Source: Alphaproteobacteria bacterium (GTDB taxonomy: Bacteria; Pseudomonadota; Alphaproteobacteria; Rs-D84). From it: a stretch of DNA of 64,000 nucleotides. The translations under genes were made by a program, and so were the position numbers. The stretch's first letter is position 1. Each line of letters starts with the position of its first letter. The DNA lies in NCBI GenBank assembly GCA_015062445.1, contig SUUQ01000001.1, positions 1 to 64,000 of the forward strand. Direction: 5' to 3'. Below are positions 45,556 through 55,106 of the stretch, in pieces. The notes under the pieces were generated by a model. It did not search any database. It was not told where the DNA came from and saw nothing but the letters and a program-made list of their open reading frames with translations.

Positions 45556-46152
45556 ATGCTGAAAAAAACAGAAGTCGTTTTATTTGATTTTGATGGAACA
45601 TTATCAGGACTGGATTCAAATGTGGGATTTGCACGTTACTGTTTCAGACGCAGTGTGCGGCCGTGGCTGTATCTGCCACTGATGGGAATTTGCGGTATTT
45701 GCAGATGGATTAACCCAGATGGTGTGTGGTGGCGGGAAAATATTCGCAGATTCTTGACCCCAAATATGGTAAAAAAATTCGCCCCAGGTTTTATCAAACA
45801 GCATAAACGGGAAAGATTCGGTTGGGCCAAAGAACGGGTTCAGGCCGAACGGGACGCAGGGCGCAAAGTTCTGATGGTGTCCGCCAGCCCAGATTATCTG
45901 TTACCACAACTGGTCAAAGATATGAAATTTGACGCAGTGTTCTGTTCAAAAATGAATAAAAATAAACCATGGAAATATGAATTCCTGTGCTGGGGCGCAA
46001 ACAAAGTTCGGGCAATGGATGAATGGGCAACAGAAAACAAGATTATCCCACATGTCGTGCGGGCATATTCAGACAGTAAATCAGATATGCCAATGATGGA
46101 AATCGCAGATGAACAGGTCTGGATTGATAAAAAAACAGGTTTAAGAAAATAA
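45556..46152 (+). CDS. HAD-superfamily phosphatase (HAD-IB, PSPase-like)
   Basis: 198 residues. Motif I is VVLFDFDGTLSGLDS (Asp nucleophile and acid/base), motif II is the Ser of MVSASPDYLLPQL, and motif IV is the acidic AYSDSKSDMPMME pair. The cap between motif I and II is short and basic-hydrophobic. HAD-IB enzymes act on phosphoserine, phosphatidylglycerol phosphate or similar; the substrate cannot be read from sequence. It lies 22 nt after the porin gene with an AAGGA. Confidence 0.85.
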   Translation: MLKKTEVVLFDFDGTLSGLDSNVGFARYCFRRSVRPWLYLPLMGICGICRWINPDGVWWRENIRRFLTPNMVKKFAPGFIKQHKRERFGWAKERVQAERDAGRKVLMVSASPDYLLPQLVKDMKFDAVFCSKMNKNKPWKYEFLCWGANKVRAMDEWATENKIIPHVVRAYSDSKSDMPMMEIADEQVWIDKKTGLRK

Positions 46153-46181
46153 ACCAAATGATTTTATAATCACTTTGTCGT

Positions 46182-46214
46182 ACAGTGTTTCTATGGTTTT
46201 AATAGAAACACTGT
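46182..46214. promoter_or_regulatory. perfect 13-bp inverted repeat over a start codon
   Basis: ACAGTGTTTCTAT (46182-46194) and ATAGAAACACTGT (46202-46214) are exact complements around a 7-nt loop. The start codon of the small membrane protein (46193-46195) lies at the loop edge. In mRNA this would fold over the start; in DNA it could be an operator. Confidence 0.6.
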
Positions 46215-46456
46215 TTGATTTATTAAGCGCATCCGCAGGGGCAATTATGGGGGCACTGTTTGCATTTTTCCTGAACAGAAACAGACGCAAACAAATGACC
46301 AAACAACTGATTGTCAGTAAAAGTGAATTAGAAAAAATTAAACTGGAAAATGAAAAACTGCTGGAACAAATCAAAGAAAAAGAAAATTTAATTCTGAAAA
46401 TGCAGGTACAAATCCTGGGCAGTAAGGCAAACAACAAATCAAAAGATAAAAAATAA
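46193..46456 (+). CDS. small single-pass membrane protein with coiled coil
   Basis: 87 residues. An N-terminal membrane helix (about residues 3-30, LIETLFDLLSASAGAIMGAL) leads into a basic stretch and a long Lys/Glu/Leu/Ile-rich coiled coil (SELEKIKLENEKLLEQIKEK). No known family. A perfect hairpin covers its start codon. It may be a small envelope scaffold. It follows the HAD gene by 40 nt. Confidence 0.6.
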   Translation: MVLIETLFDLLSASAGAIMGALFAFFLNRNRRKQMTKQLIVSKSELEKIKLENEKLLEQIKEKENLILKMQVQILGSKANNKSKDKK

Positions 46457-46480
46457 CCCCGCCATGCGGCGGGTGTTTAT
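46455..46480. terminator. hairpin between convergent genes
   Basis: CCCGCC-ATGC-GGCGGG stem, T-rich afterwards, between the small membrane protein and rpsO. Confidence 0.7.
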
Positions 46481-46752
46481 TATTTACGCAAGCCCAATTT
46501 CTTAATCAATTCTTCGTATTCAGAAACACTGCGTTTCTTGATGTATGCCAACAATTTCTTGCGGCGATTAACCATCAACAACAAACCACGTTTAGAATGA
46601 TTGTCTTTGTGGTTGTTTTTCATGTGTTCTGTTAAATTGCGAATGCGTTCAGTCAATACTGCAACCTGGGATTCAACAGATCCACCGTTGTCAGATTCTG
46701 ATACCTTGTATGCCTGAATCAATTCGGCTTTCTTGGCTTTTGTTACGGACAT
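46480..46752 (-). CDS. rpsO: 30S ribosomal protein S15
   Basis: 90 residues, full length. The rRNA-binding helices are recognisable: SQVAVLTERIRNLTEHMKNN, HSKRGLLLMVNRRKKLLAYI and EYEELIKKLGLRK. It binds 16S rRNA helix 22 early in 30S assembly. It follows truB by 29 nt, the usual truB-rpsO order, but pnp, usually next, is 18 kb away. Confidence 0.98.
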   Translation of the reverse strand: MSVTKAKKAELIQAYKVSESDNGGSVESQVAVLTERIRNLTEHMKNNHKDNHSKRGLLLMVNRRKKLLAYIKKRSVSEYEELIKKLGLRK

Positions 46753-46781
46753 TGTTTTTTTCCTTTGGTTATTTTATTTCT

Positions 46782-47657
46782 TTATATCGTTCTTTTTGGA
46801 CGCAGCTGGCCGTCACACACCACACCAATACCAATGAATACATCACCCGTATAAATGCGGTACAGACCAGATTCTGTATCCGTCTTGACAAAGCCACCAT
46901 TTCTATAAAAATTGGCCGCCCCGTCTGGTAAATTCAGAACCGGAATGTCCCCCAGTCCAAAATCAACCGGTCTCAGGTTGTCCCCGAAATCGCCACTATT
47001 ATTAAACACTTTTTCCAAAAAATCAAGTTTTACTGCATTTTTTACGTCAAATCCATTCGCAACTGTGCGGCGTATCATGTCAACAGTCGCAACTGTGCCA
47101 CACATCTTCGCAATGTCACGGGCAATCGAACGTACATAGGTACCTGTCGAACATCGCATGCGAAACCGCCAAATGTTGCCGTCATTGCCCAACAATTCCA
47201 ATTCGTAAATATGTACAGGACGGGGTGGAACCTGAATCGCCCTGCCCCGGCGGGCCGCATCATAAGCACGCACACCATCAACATGGACCGCCGAATAAAG
47301 CGGCGGCGTCTGCATAATATCACCCAAAAATTTGGGCAAAACACTTTTAACCGTGTCAACATCTGGCACAATGTTCGTGCGTACTGTTTCATGCCCTGTT
47401 ATGTCCAGGGTGTCTGTTTCAAAACCAAACTGACACGAAAACAGGTATTCTTTGACCGTTGGATTTAGTTCCTGGACAAATGGTATCATCTTGGTCGCAT
47501 CACCAATCGCAATCGGCAATACACCCGTTGCCATCGGGTCCAGGGTGCCAATGTGACCAAACTTTTTCGTCCCCAGCATGCGTGCAATGCGACCACCCGC
47601 CGTGCGGGAAAACAATCCGGAATCTTTGTCCAAAATTATCCAGCCAGATGTTTGCAT
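46782..47657 (-). CDS. truB: tRNA pseudouridine(55) synthase TruB
   Basis: 291 residues. The catalytic Asp is in HIGTLDPMATGVLPIA. GWIILDKDSGLFSRTAGGRI and GTYVRSIARDIAKMCG are the other signature blocks. It makes the T-loop pseudouridine of all tRNAs. Its start is adjacent to the stop of the unknown gene at 47659, so the reading frames nearly touch. Confidence 0.97.
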   Translation of the reverse strand: MQTSGWIILDKDSGLFSRTAGGRIARMLGTKKFGHIGTLDPMATGVLPIAIGDATKMIPFVQELNPTVKEYLFSCQFGFETDTLDITGHETVRTNIVPDVDTVKSVLPKFLGDIMQTPPLYSAVHVDGVRAYDAARRGRAIQVPPRPVHIYELELLGNDGNIWRFRMRCSTGTYVRSIARDIAKMCGTVATVDMIRRTVANGFDVKNAVKLDFLEKVFNNSGDFGDNLRPVDFGLGDIPVLNLPDGAANFYRNGGFVKTDTESGLYRIYTGDVFIGIGVVCDGQLRPKRTI

Positions 47658-47658
47658 G

Positions 47659-48156
47659 CTATCTTGTCTTTTCGATTGTATATGCCTGTTTTGCTATCTT
47701 TTGAACAAACTGTGTCAATTCAGATGGACGACCGTTGCATGGTGGATAAACCTGACGCATGCGGACAGGGTCAAATACCATGTCGCCTGGTGTGTATGGC
47801 TTTATATACTCGGAATACCATCTGTTGCCATATAATATCCCAGGACGAACAGGCATGTCGACATGAAGAACATTATTTGAAACCTGGGCAGAACGACCAA
47901 TATAATATTTTGGTCCCCAGACAATATCAGATTTCATTTGGTAGCCATCAATATCAAAGACCAGGTGTGCACCAATTTTGAACTGGTTGTCACGAAACCC
48001 ACGGGTCAGCCCATAAATAGGTTTGCCGTCTGAACTGTACAAATGTCTGAAATCAAATGCATGAATAAAATCGTATAATTGTTTCTTGTCTGAAAACTCG
48101 TGCTGAACAAGATTGCACGAATTTGCCTGAAAAACATACACAGGTTTTATAATCAT
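47659..48156 (-). CDS. unknown conserved-looking protein between mutS and truB
   Basis: 165 residues, soluble, no signal peptide. It begins MIIKPVYVFQANSCNLVQHE and has a basic middle with several aromatic/Gly turns (KIGAHLVFDIDGYQM, MPVRPGILYGNRWYSEYIKP, YTPGDMVFDPVRM). I do not recognise the family. The start at 48156 avoids overlapping mutS and is preceded by AAGGATATATT. It lies in a run xseB-mutS-this-truB-rpsO of close genes on the same strand. Confidence 0.65.
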   Translation of the reverse strand: MIIKPVYVFQANSCNLVQHEFSDKKQLYDFIHAFDFRHLYSSDGKPIYGLTRGFRDNQFKIGAHLVFDIDGYQMKSDIVWGPKYYIGRSAQVSNNVLHVDMPVRPGILYGNRWYSEYIKPYTPGDMVFDPVRMRQVYPPCNGRPSELTQFVQKIAKQAYTIEKTR

Positions 48157-48166
48157 AATATATCCT

Positions 48167-50704
48167 TTATCCAAATAAACTTAACTGGGGCGCAGAAATG
48201 TCGTCTGCCAGACGATTCTTTTTCGCAGGTGCAGGCGGTGGCGCTGCAACCGCAGATACAGGCGCAAACGGTTCAACCACACAATTGTTCGTTTCCAATG
48301 CAGACAGTACACTTTCTGCACGGGCAATAACAGACCGGGGCATGCCAGCCATTTTCGCAACGTGAATACCATACGACCTGTTCGCAACACCCGCAACTAT
48401 TTTATGCATAAATACAATTTCATTGTTGTGTTCACGGACATCAATCGTCAAACACGATACATGCGACAATTCGCCATCAGATACCAATCTGGTCAATTCG
48501 TGATAGTGGGTCGCAAACAGTGTACGGGGCTGTAACTGGTCCAGGTATTCCAATACCGCCTGGGCAATCGCCATGCCATCATAGGTCGCAGTACCACGAC
48601 CAATCTCGTCAAATATTATAAATGAATGGCAGGTCGCACGATTTAGGATGTTGGCAGTTTCACTCATTTCCACCATAAAGGTTGATTGACCCGCCGCCAA
48701 ATTATCAGATGCACCAACACGACTGAATAACTGGTCACAGATGCCAATGGTCGCAGATGTCGCAGGTACAAAAGAACCCAAATGCGCCAAAACAACAATT
48801 ATCGCATTCTGACGCAGATATGTCGATTTACCCGCCATGTTCGGCCCAGTCAATAATGCAATAGACCGTGCATTCAAATTACAATCGTTTTTAACAAAGT
48901 TATCACCACGTGAACGCAGTACATGTTCAACCACAGGATGACGTCCACCAACAACGTCAAACGCACAGTCCGTTGTCATCTTGGGACAAACCCACGAATA
49001 TTTATCGGCAACAGATGCCAACGACAACCAAACATCGGTATCTGCCAATAAATCGGCCGTTAACAGCAAATCAGATGATATTTCACGGATTTCATTTATA
49101 AAACCATCAATGATCTGTGATTCAATGGCAGATGCCTTTTCCGCAGCACTGCGAATGTCGTTGTCCAGGTCAATTAAACGGGATGTCGTAAAACGCATAT
49201 TGCCGGCCATCGTCTGACGGTGGATAAAGCCGGACTGTGGTGCCATTAAAATGTCTGCACGGGCCGATGGTACTTCGATAAAATACCCCAGGATGTTGTT
49301 ATATTTTATCTTTAACGTGTTAATGCCCGTATTGGAAATGTATTCGGACTGTAACGATGCAATTGTTTCACGGGCACCAGTGGATAATTTACGCATGTTA
49401 TCCAATGGAATATCATAGCCGTCACGAATCACACCACCATCACGGAAAAATGTCGGTAAATCATCCGCCAATGCACTGCGCAGACGCATCGATAATTCAT
49501 CGTGCGTGTTTATCGAATCAAATCGTGGGGCCATTGACGAATCTAGACGGGTCGACAATAACTGGGCACGGGGTAAAATGGTTAAAAATTCTGATACATG
49601 ACGCATGTCACGGGGGGTGCCACGACCAGATAACAACCGGGACAGGGAACGACCGACATCTGGAACAGATGACATCAGGTCTGATACCGTACCAACAACG
49701 TTCGGATTTAATACAAAATGAGATATATGCAGCTGGCGAGATTGAATTTCAGATATGTCTGATGACAAATTACGCAAATACGAACGCAATTTACGTGCGC
49801 CCGCCGCAGTCGATGTTTCATCCAAAACATCAATCAAACATGTGCCACCGTCATTAATCGGCGAGTCAATTTCTAAGCTGCGCCAGGTGGCAGAATCAAT
49901 CAACAACTGGCGACCGGATGTAAATGTATAGGGGGCACGAAAAGTTATTGTTGCACCACGTTGGGTATTAAACAAATAACCCGCCAACAAACACACTGCA
50001 CTGTCTGTGTCACGGATGGCAACGTTCGTATCAACTGCACCGCCAAATACACGTGATACAACCATGTCTATGTCTGAACGATGATATAACTTTTCATACA
50101 CTGGGGTCGATTTGAATGTGTCACGTATGGACAAGATTGTTTTTTCTTCGGCATGACCAAATGGAAATATAACCTCGGCCGGGTTCAGACGGACCATATC
50201 ATCAATGGCATTACTGGATTGCCCAATGAAAAATTCGCCAGTCGATATATCACAACCTGCAATGTCATACTTGCCACCAGAAACAGGTACAATCGCAACC
50301 AAAAAATTCGATTTCTGGGGGGTTAACAGATTTTCATCAGTTAATGTCCCAGGGGTCAAAACACGAACCACCTGGCGGTCAATAAATTTATGTCCACGGG
50401 CACGGGCCTGGGCAGGTGTTTCCATCTGTTCGACCAGCGCAACCTTGTACCCGGAACGAACCAGGCGACCAAAATAGTTGTCTGCCGCATGCCACGGTAT
50501 GCCACACATCGGTATCCCAGTGCCAGATCCATCTGTGCCACGGGCCGTCAATACCAACCCCAGCGCAGAACTGATGGTTTTGGCATCTTCAAAAAATGAT
50601 TCATAGAAATCGCCCAGACGAAACATTAACAATGCGTCTGGATTTTCTGCCTTGATATCAACATATTGCTGCATAACAGGCGTCAGTTTACTTTTATCAG
50701 CCAC
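48167..50704 (-). CDS. mutS: DNA mismatch repair protein MutS
   Basis: 845 residues. The N-terminal mismatch-binding domain has the FxE-like motif in LGDFYESFFEDA; the connector, lever and clamp domains follow; and the C-terminal ATPase has Walker A TGPNMAGKSTYLRQ (around residue 600), the FMVEMSETANIL signature and Walker B FIIFDEIGRGTATYDG. The C-terminal ~50 residues are a low-complexity tail ending LSLFG. mutL is not in this window. Confidence 0.97.
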   Translation of the reverse strand: MADKSKLTPVMQQYVDIKAENPDALLMFRLGDFYESFFEDAKTISSALGLVLTARGTDGSGTGIPMCGIPWHAADNYFGRLVRSGYKVALVEQMETPAQARARGHKFIDRQVVRVLTPGTLTDENLLTPQKSNFLVAIVPVSGGKYDIAGCDISTGEFFIGQSSNAIDDMVRLNPAEVIFPFGHAEEKTILSIRDTFKSTPVYEKLYHRSDIDMVVSRVFGGAVDTNVAIRDTDSAVCLLAGYLFNTQRGATITFRAPYTFTSGRQLLIDSATWRSLEIDSPINDGGTCLIDVLDETSTAAGARKLRSYLRNLSSDISEIQSRQLHISHFVLNPNVVGTVSDLMSSVPDVGRSLSRLLSGRGTPRDMRHVSEFLTILPRAQLLSTRLDSSMAPRFDSINTHDELSMRLRSALADDLPTFFRDGGVIRDGYDIPLDNMRKLSTGARETIASLQSEYISNTGINTLKIKYNNILGYFIEVPSARADILMAPQSGFIHRQTMAGNMRFTTSRLIDLDNDIRSAAEKASAIESQIIDGFINEIREISSDLLLTADLLADTDVWLSLASVADKYSWVCPKMTTDCAFDVVGGRHPVVEHVLRSRGDNFVKNDCNLNARSIALLTGPNMAGKSTYLRQNAIIVVLAHLGSFVPATSATIGICDQLFSRVGASDNLAAGQSTFMVEMSETANILNRATCHSFIIFDEIGRGTATYDGMAIAQAVLEYLDQLQPRTLFATHYHELTRLVSDGELSHVSCLTIDVREHNNEIVFMHKIVAGVANRSYGIHVAKMAGMPRSVIARAESVLSALETNNCVVEPFAPVSAVAAPPPAPAKKNRLADDISAPQLSLFG

Positions 50705-50722
50705 AATGTATCCGTTTGATTT

Positions 50723-50917
50723 TTATGCACCAACTTTTAATGTTTCGATTTTTAATTCGGCTTCTTTTAACATCTGTTCACAGTATGCCTTTAACTTAAT
50801 TCCCTGTTCATAGGCGGCAACAGAATCAGCCAGTGGCAATTCGCCAGATTCCATCTTTTTAACCAATTCCATTAATTGTTTGTATGCTTCTTCGAACGAT
50901 AATTTGTTTTCTGTCAT
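50723..50917 (-). CDS. xseB: exodeoxyribonuclease VII small subunit
   Basis: 64 residues. The family signature is clear: KLSFEEAYKQLMELVKKMES, then PLADSVAAYEQGIKL and a C-terminal helix (QMLKEAELKIETL). It forms ExoVII with XseA, whose gene is not here. It is 18 nt before mutS. Confidence 0.95.
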   Translation of the reverse strand: MTENKLSFEEAYKQLMELVKKMESGELPLADSVAAYEQGIKLKAYCEQMLKEAELKIETLKVGA

Positions 50918-51003
50918 GCGTTTGCCCCTTTGATTTTTATATCACAGGGAACATTACAAAATTATTCGCATGTTTTCAATTATTTTTCCCAAAAAATTTT
51001 AGA

Positions 51004-52221
51004 CTATTCGTAACGCAAACTGTCAATCGGATTTAATTTCGCCGCCTTCATCGCAGGCATAACACCAGATGACAGACCAACAATCACCGCAACAGATACA
51101 GATAATATCACAGGCCATATGCTGAACGGAACGTTATAGCCCAATATAAATCGACCAACCCCCTGGGACAGACCAACACCAATCACCAAACCAATCATCG
51201 AACCAATAAAAGATATCAAAACAGATTCAGATAAAAACTGGATAATTATCATGCGTTCACGGGCACCAATCGCCTTGCGTATGCCAATTTCACGGGTGCG
51301 TTCGGCAACAGATACCAACATCATGTTCATAATCCCAATCGCACCAACCAAAAGCGATACAGCCGCAATCGCAATCAATAACAACTTCATATACCCTGTC
51401 ACAGTCGTCATCGTTTCCATAACCTGCTTCATATCCATAATCTGAAAATCATCAACAACATCGTCTTTCAGGCGGTGGCGCTGGCGCAGCAGGGCGGTTA
51501 TCTGCTCTATCGCCATGGTGTTGTCAGATTCGGCAAATAATTTCAGCGCAATCATGTTTACAGAATTTGGAAACCGTGAACCCTGGACACGCTTTTTCAG
51601 TGTTGTGACAGGTATTATTATCATGTCATCTTGGCTGCCCATGGCAGAATCCCCCTTGGCACGGGTCATGCCAACAATAACAAATGGCGTGTTTTGTACA
51701 CGGATTACTTCGCCAACAGGATTTGATGGCAACCCCAATTCTTCGGCAGTTTCAGGCCCAATCACCGCATAGGTCGATGCATTGCGGACAGCAGCCATGT
51801 CAAAAAATGTGCCGTGTTCCATTTCCAGATTCTGGACAGTCGCATAGTCAGGATACACACCAACCATTGATGTCGCCCAATTCTTGTTACCATATATCGC
51901 CTGGGCGGCACCATTTTGAACCGGTGTTATCGCCATAACGTCTGGCAGACGACCAATGTATTCGGCATCCTGGATTGTTAGTGTTTGGCGATTTCCAGTG
52001 CGAACACCTGCACTTTGCGCCGCACCTGCACGTATCATTATCGTGTTCGTACCCAGTGATGAAAACTGGTCCGTGATTTCACGTTGGACCGTTTCACCAA
52101 CTGCAACCATTATCACAACCGCCATAACACCAATAATTATGCCCAACACCGTTAACATTGAACGGATTTTATTGCCACTGATTGACAGCCATGATTCTTT
52201 GAATATATCCCGAATTGTCAT
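51004..52221 (-). CDS. MacB/FtsX-family ABC transporter permease
   Basis: 405 residues. One N-terminal helix (SMLTVLGIIIGVMAVVIMVA, ~20-45) is followed by a large periplasmic MacB_PCD domain (~50-270) and three C-terminal helices with the FtsX signature (RTREIGIRKAIGARERMIII). I start at the ATG at 52221 with an AGGGGGG upstream; longer starts add an unrelated polar leader. It pairs with the ATPase at 52241. A MacA-type adaptor or TolC gene is not seen nearby, so substrates (peptides, lipoproteins or antibiotics) are open. Confidence 0.9.
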   Translation of the reverse strand: MTIRDIFKESWLSISGNKIRSMLTVLGIIIGVMAVVIMVAVGETVQREITDQFSSLGTNTIMIRAGAAQSAGVRTGNRQTLTIQDAEYIGRLPDVMAITPVQNGAAQAIYGNKNWATSMVGVYPDYATVQNLEMEHGTFFDMAAVRNASTYAVIGPETAEELGLPSNPVGEVIRVQNTPFVIVGMTRAKGDSAMGSQDDMIIIPVTTLKKRVQGSRFPNSVNMIALKLFAESDNTMAIEQITALLRQRHRLKDDVVDDFQIMDMKQVMETMTTVTGYMKLLLIAIAAVSLLVGAIGIMNMMLVSVAERTREIGIRKAIGARERMIIIQFLSESVLISFIGSMIGLVIGVGLSQGVGRFILGYNVPFSIWPVILSVSVAVIVGLSSGVMPAMKAAKLNPIDSLRYE

Positions 52222-52240
52222 ATTGCCCCCCTGCCCAGTA

Positions 52241-52963
52241 CTATAATGCGTCGTCATTGCGTGGCACAGGGCCATCATAGTTTATGCGACCATCACGAAT
52301 GTGTATCAAACGATGCGCATATTTCGCAATGTCAAATTCATGCGTTATCATCACAATCGTTATCCCCAAAGAACGATTTAATTCCTGGAAAAATTGCAAT
52401 ATCTCGTTGCCCATTTTACTGTCCAAGGCACCAGTTGGTTCGTCTGCCAATATCAACTTTGGCTGGCCCGCCAGGGCACGTGCAATGGCAACACGCTGCT
52501 TCATTCCGCCAGATAACTGGGTCGGCAGATAGGTTTCAAAATTTTCCAGACCAACACGACGCAGCATTTCACGGGCACGTGATATGCGTTCGGACATCGG
52601 CAGACCACGGTACATTAACGGCAACATCACATTGTCCAGTACACTGCGTTTTGGTAATAAATTAAACTGTTGAAATACGAACCCAATATGCTCGTTCCGG
52701 GCAATCGCCAATTCATCTGGGGTTAAGCCCGTTACGTCTTGGCCGTATAATTCATAAACACCAGATGACGGTGTGTCCAATGCACCAATAATATTCATAC
52801 AGGTCGATTTGCCAGAACCAGATGGCCCCATTATCGCAACAAATTCCCCAGGACGAACAGAAAAGTTTATGTCAAACAAAACCTGTTGCTGGCCACCGAT
52901 TTCCAGTGGAAAAACCTTGTTTATGTGTTTCAGCGAAATTATATTTTCTGTCTTTTTACGCAT
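52241..52963 (-). CDS. MacB/LolD-type ABC transporter ATP-binding protein
   Basis: 240 residues. Walker A is GPSGSGKSTC, the signature LSGGMKQRVAIARAL, Walker B LILADEPTGALD, and the H-loop MITHEF. The VFQQFNLLPKRSVLDNVMLP block is typical of the MacB/LolD/FtsE subgroup. It precedes its permease by 19 nt in the same operon. Confidence 0.95.
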   Translation of the reverse strand: MRKKTENIISLKHINKVFPLEIGGQQQVLFDINFSVRPGEFVAIMGPSGSGKSTCMNIIGALDTPSSGVYELYGQDVTGLTPDELAIARNEHIGFVFQQFNLLPKRSVLDNVMLPLMYRGLPMSERISRAREMLRRVGLENFETYLPTQLSGGMKQRVAIARALAGQPKLILADEPTGALDSKMGNEILQFFQELNRSLGITIVMITHEFDIAKYAHRLIHIRDGRINYDGPVPRNDDAL

Positions 52964-53033
52964 AATAAAATACCAATCTGTAATCGGTGGTTATTATACC
53001 ACAATCTGCGCCCCCGTGCAAATTTGCAGCAAT

Positions 53034-53066
53034 AAAAAAATACCGGCAGATGCCGGTATTTTTTCT
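53034..53066. terminator. bidirectional terminator
   Basis: AATACCGGCAGATGCCGGTATT stem with A and T flanks, just past the stop of the Yip1-like gene. Confidence 0.8.
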
Positions 53067-53662
53067 TATAATAAACATGCCAAGGTCGCACCAGTGTTCT
53101 TTAACATAAACCAACCAATGCGATAATCGGTCGCATATACTGTTACCATAAACAATGCCAATATCCCAATCACAATCATGACATTGCCACGTTTGCCACG
53201 CATACAGTACAAGGATATATTGTAAAATAAAAACAGTACATAGATGTCAACAATCATACTGATTATCCACATCGATGTGCAATTAAATGCCAATGCATTC
53301 AAAACCAATATAACTGGATATATGAAAAAAATTGATGCCAGCCCCTTAATCGCAATTTCCCAGTCACGTTCGCCGCCAGTGATTTCAGACACCAACATCA
53401 TCAGCCCACCAAACACGAACAACAGTGCAACCGCTAGAACAGGAACAATTACAACCGCTGTAAATATCGACCCCAATGTTATTGTCGCACCACCAATCAG
53501 GCGGATTAATAAAACTAAACACCCACCCAGCAAACCGTACAAGAATGCCTTCATCATTGATTCTTCCATGTTGCCGTCTGCAACAATCTTTGTAAAATAA
53601 CGCCGTGGATTCACAATCATATTGCGAAAATGGCGAAATGTGTTTCTTGTTTTCTTCTTCAT
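53066..53662 (-). CDS. Yip1-domain integral membrane protein
   Basis: 198 residues with five predicted membrane helices (from about 38, ~70, ~113, ~133 and ~160). An N-terminal basic/helical segment (FRHFRNMIVNPRRYFTKIVA) leads to the Yip1 layout with GGERDWEIAIKGLASIFFIY, a family of poorly known multi-pass proteins. It is divergent from der. Role unknown. Confidence 0.7.
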   Translation of the reverse strand: MKKKTRNTFRHFRNMIVNPRRYFTKIVADGNMEESMMKAFLYGLLGGCLVLLIRLIGGATITLGSIFTAVVIVPVLAVALLFVFGGLMMLVSEITGGERDWEIAIKGLASIFFIYPVILVLNALAFNCTSMWIISMIVDIYVLFLFYNISLYCMRGKRGNVMIVIGILALFMVTVYATDYRIGWFMLKNTGATLACLL

Positions 53663-53727
53663 GTTTATACCCCCATTTGATTATTTATATTTTTGCTTTA
53701 TAATGAAAAAAAATCAACGGAAAAAAT

Positions 53728-55065
53728 ATGATAAAGATAGTTATCGCAGGACGGCCAAATACAGGCAAGTCGACATTGTTTAATGCACTGACAGGTACAC
53801 GAGATGCACTGGTCCATGACAGACCAGGGGTCACACGGGATACAATTTCAGGCAATATAAAAAACAGACCATATATGCTGTATGATACGGCAGGATTAGA
53901 ACGGGAAAAGCACGGAATTGCCGCAGATTCAACAAATATGGCAATCGATGCAGTTCAAAATGCTGATGCCGTGCTGTTCGTGGTTGATGGGCGGGTCGGA
54001 CTGACCAACGAAGATATTGACTGGGCAAAACTGGTTCGCAGAAAAACACGTGCACCGGTGTTGTTGTTGGTTAATAAAAGCGAATCGGTTAAACGACTGG
54101 CAAATGTACACGATTTTTACAAACTGGGGTTCGGAGAACCTGTGATGGTCGCAGCAGAACATAAACAAGGTTTCGATGCAATATTCGAATTTATGGATAA
54201 AATCGCAGGCGATGCAGCAAACGAACCTGTCCCAGAAAAAAATGCAGACAATCGGGTAAAAATTGCCGTTCTGGGACAACCAAACGTGGGAAAGTCTACG
54301 TTCGTCAATCGGGTGCTGGGCGAAAAAAGACAGATTGTTATGGATGCACCAGGTATCACACGTGATACTGTAAAAATACCAACAAAGTTCTATGGTCGTG
54401 ATATTATCTTGATGGATACCGCAGGGTTGAGACGCAAGGCCGGGGTCACAGATGATGTAGAAACGTTGTCTGCACTGAAATCGTTGGACGCAATCGACAA
54501 GGCAGATGTCGTTATACTGATGGTGGACGCAACAAAAAATATCGAAAATCAGGCGCTGGGGATTGCTGCACGGGTTTATAACGCAGGTAAAATTCTGTGC
54601 GTGGCACTGAATAAATGGGACCTGGTCGAGCCAGAAATTCGTGATGAAAAATTACTGAAACTGAAACATCAATTCTCGAACTCTTTCCACCAAATTATAA
54701 AACCAATGATTTTGGCCGTTTCTGCAGAAACAGGTATGGGGGTTCAAAATATGTTCCGCAGAATTTATGAACAATGGGATATTTCTTCGGCACAGGCACC
54801 AACCAGCATGATTAACAGAATTGTCGAAAAACTGGTCGCAGACAGACAACCACCTATGTCACGACTGAAAAGACCAATGAAAATCAAATTCGCACGACAA
54901 ACTGGACGACACCCAATGAAAATCACAATTAATGTTGGTGGCGCATCCGATATACCAGAATCGTATACACGATATCTAAGACGGGGCCTGGCAATGGCAT
55001 TAAAGTGGGAACACCTGCCGATTATTATCGAATATGAAAAGGCAGACAACCCATATGAAAATTAA
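53728..55065 (+). CDS. der: GTPase Der (EngA)
   Basis: 445 residues with two G domains: G1 AGRPNTGKSTLF near the start and LGQPNVGKSTF near residue 185. DxxG is DTAGLE and DTAGLR; NKxD is LLVNKSES and ALNKWDLV, so G4 of the first domain has Ser instead of Asp. The C-terminal KH-like domain (~355-445) follows. It is needed for 50S assembly. In many bacteria it lies beside bamB; here that pair is split by ~11 kb. Confidence 0.97.
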   Translation: MIKIVIAGRPNTGKSTLFNALTGTRDALVHDRPGVTRDTISGNIKNRPYMLYDTAGLEREKHGIAADSTNMAIDAVQNADAVLFVVDGRVGLTNEDIDWAKLVRRKTRAPVLLLVNKSESVKRLANVHDFYKLGFGEPVMVAAEHKQGFDAIFEFMDKIAGDAANEPVPEKNADNRVKIAVLGQPNVGKSTFVNRVLGEKRQIVMDAPGITRDTVKIPTKFYGRDIILMDTAGLRRKAGVTDDVETLSALKSLDAIDKADVVILMVDATKNIENQALGIAARVYNAGKILCVALNKWDLVEPEIRDEKLLKLKHQFSNSFHQIIKPMILAVSAETGMGVQNMFRRIYEQWDISSAQAPTSMINRIVEKLVADRQPPMSRLKRPMKIKFARQTGRHPMKITINVGGASDIPESYTRYLRRGLAMALKWEHLPIIIEYEKADNPYEN

Positions 55066-55098
55066 AAGAACCGCCAAATCGGCGGTTCTTTTTTTTGG
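55066..55098. terminator. bidirectional terminator
   Basis: AAGAACCGCCAAATCGGCGG / TTCTTTTTTTT hairpin between convergent der and the Skp-like gene. Confidence 0.85.
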
Positions 55099-55106
55099 AT
55101 ATATCC

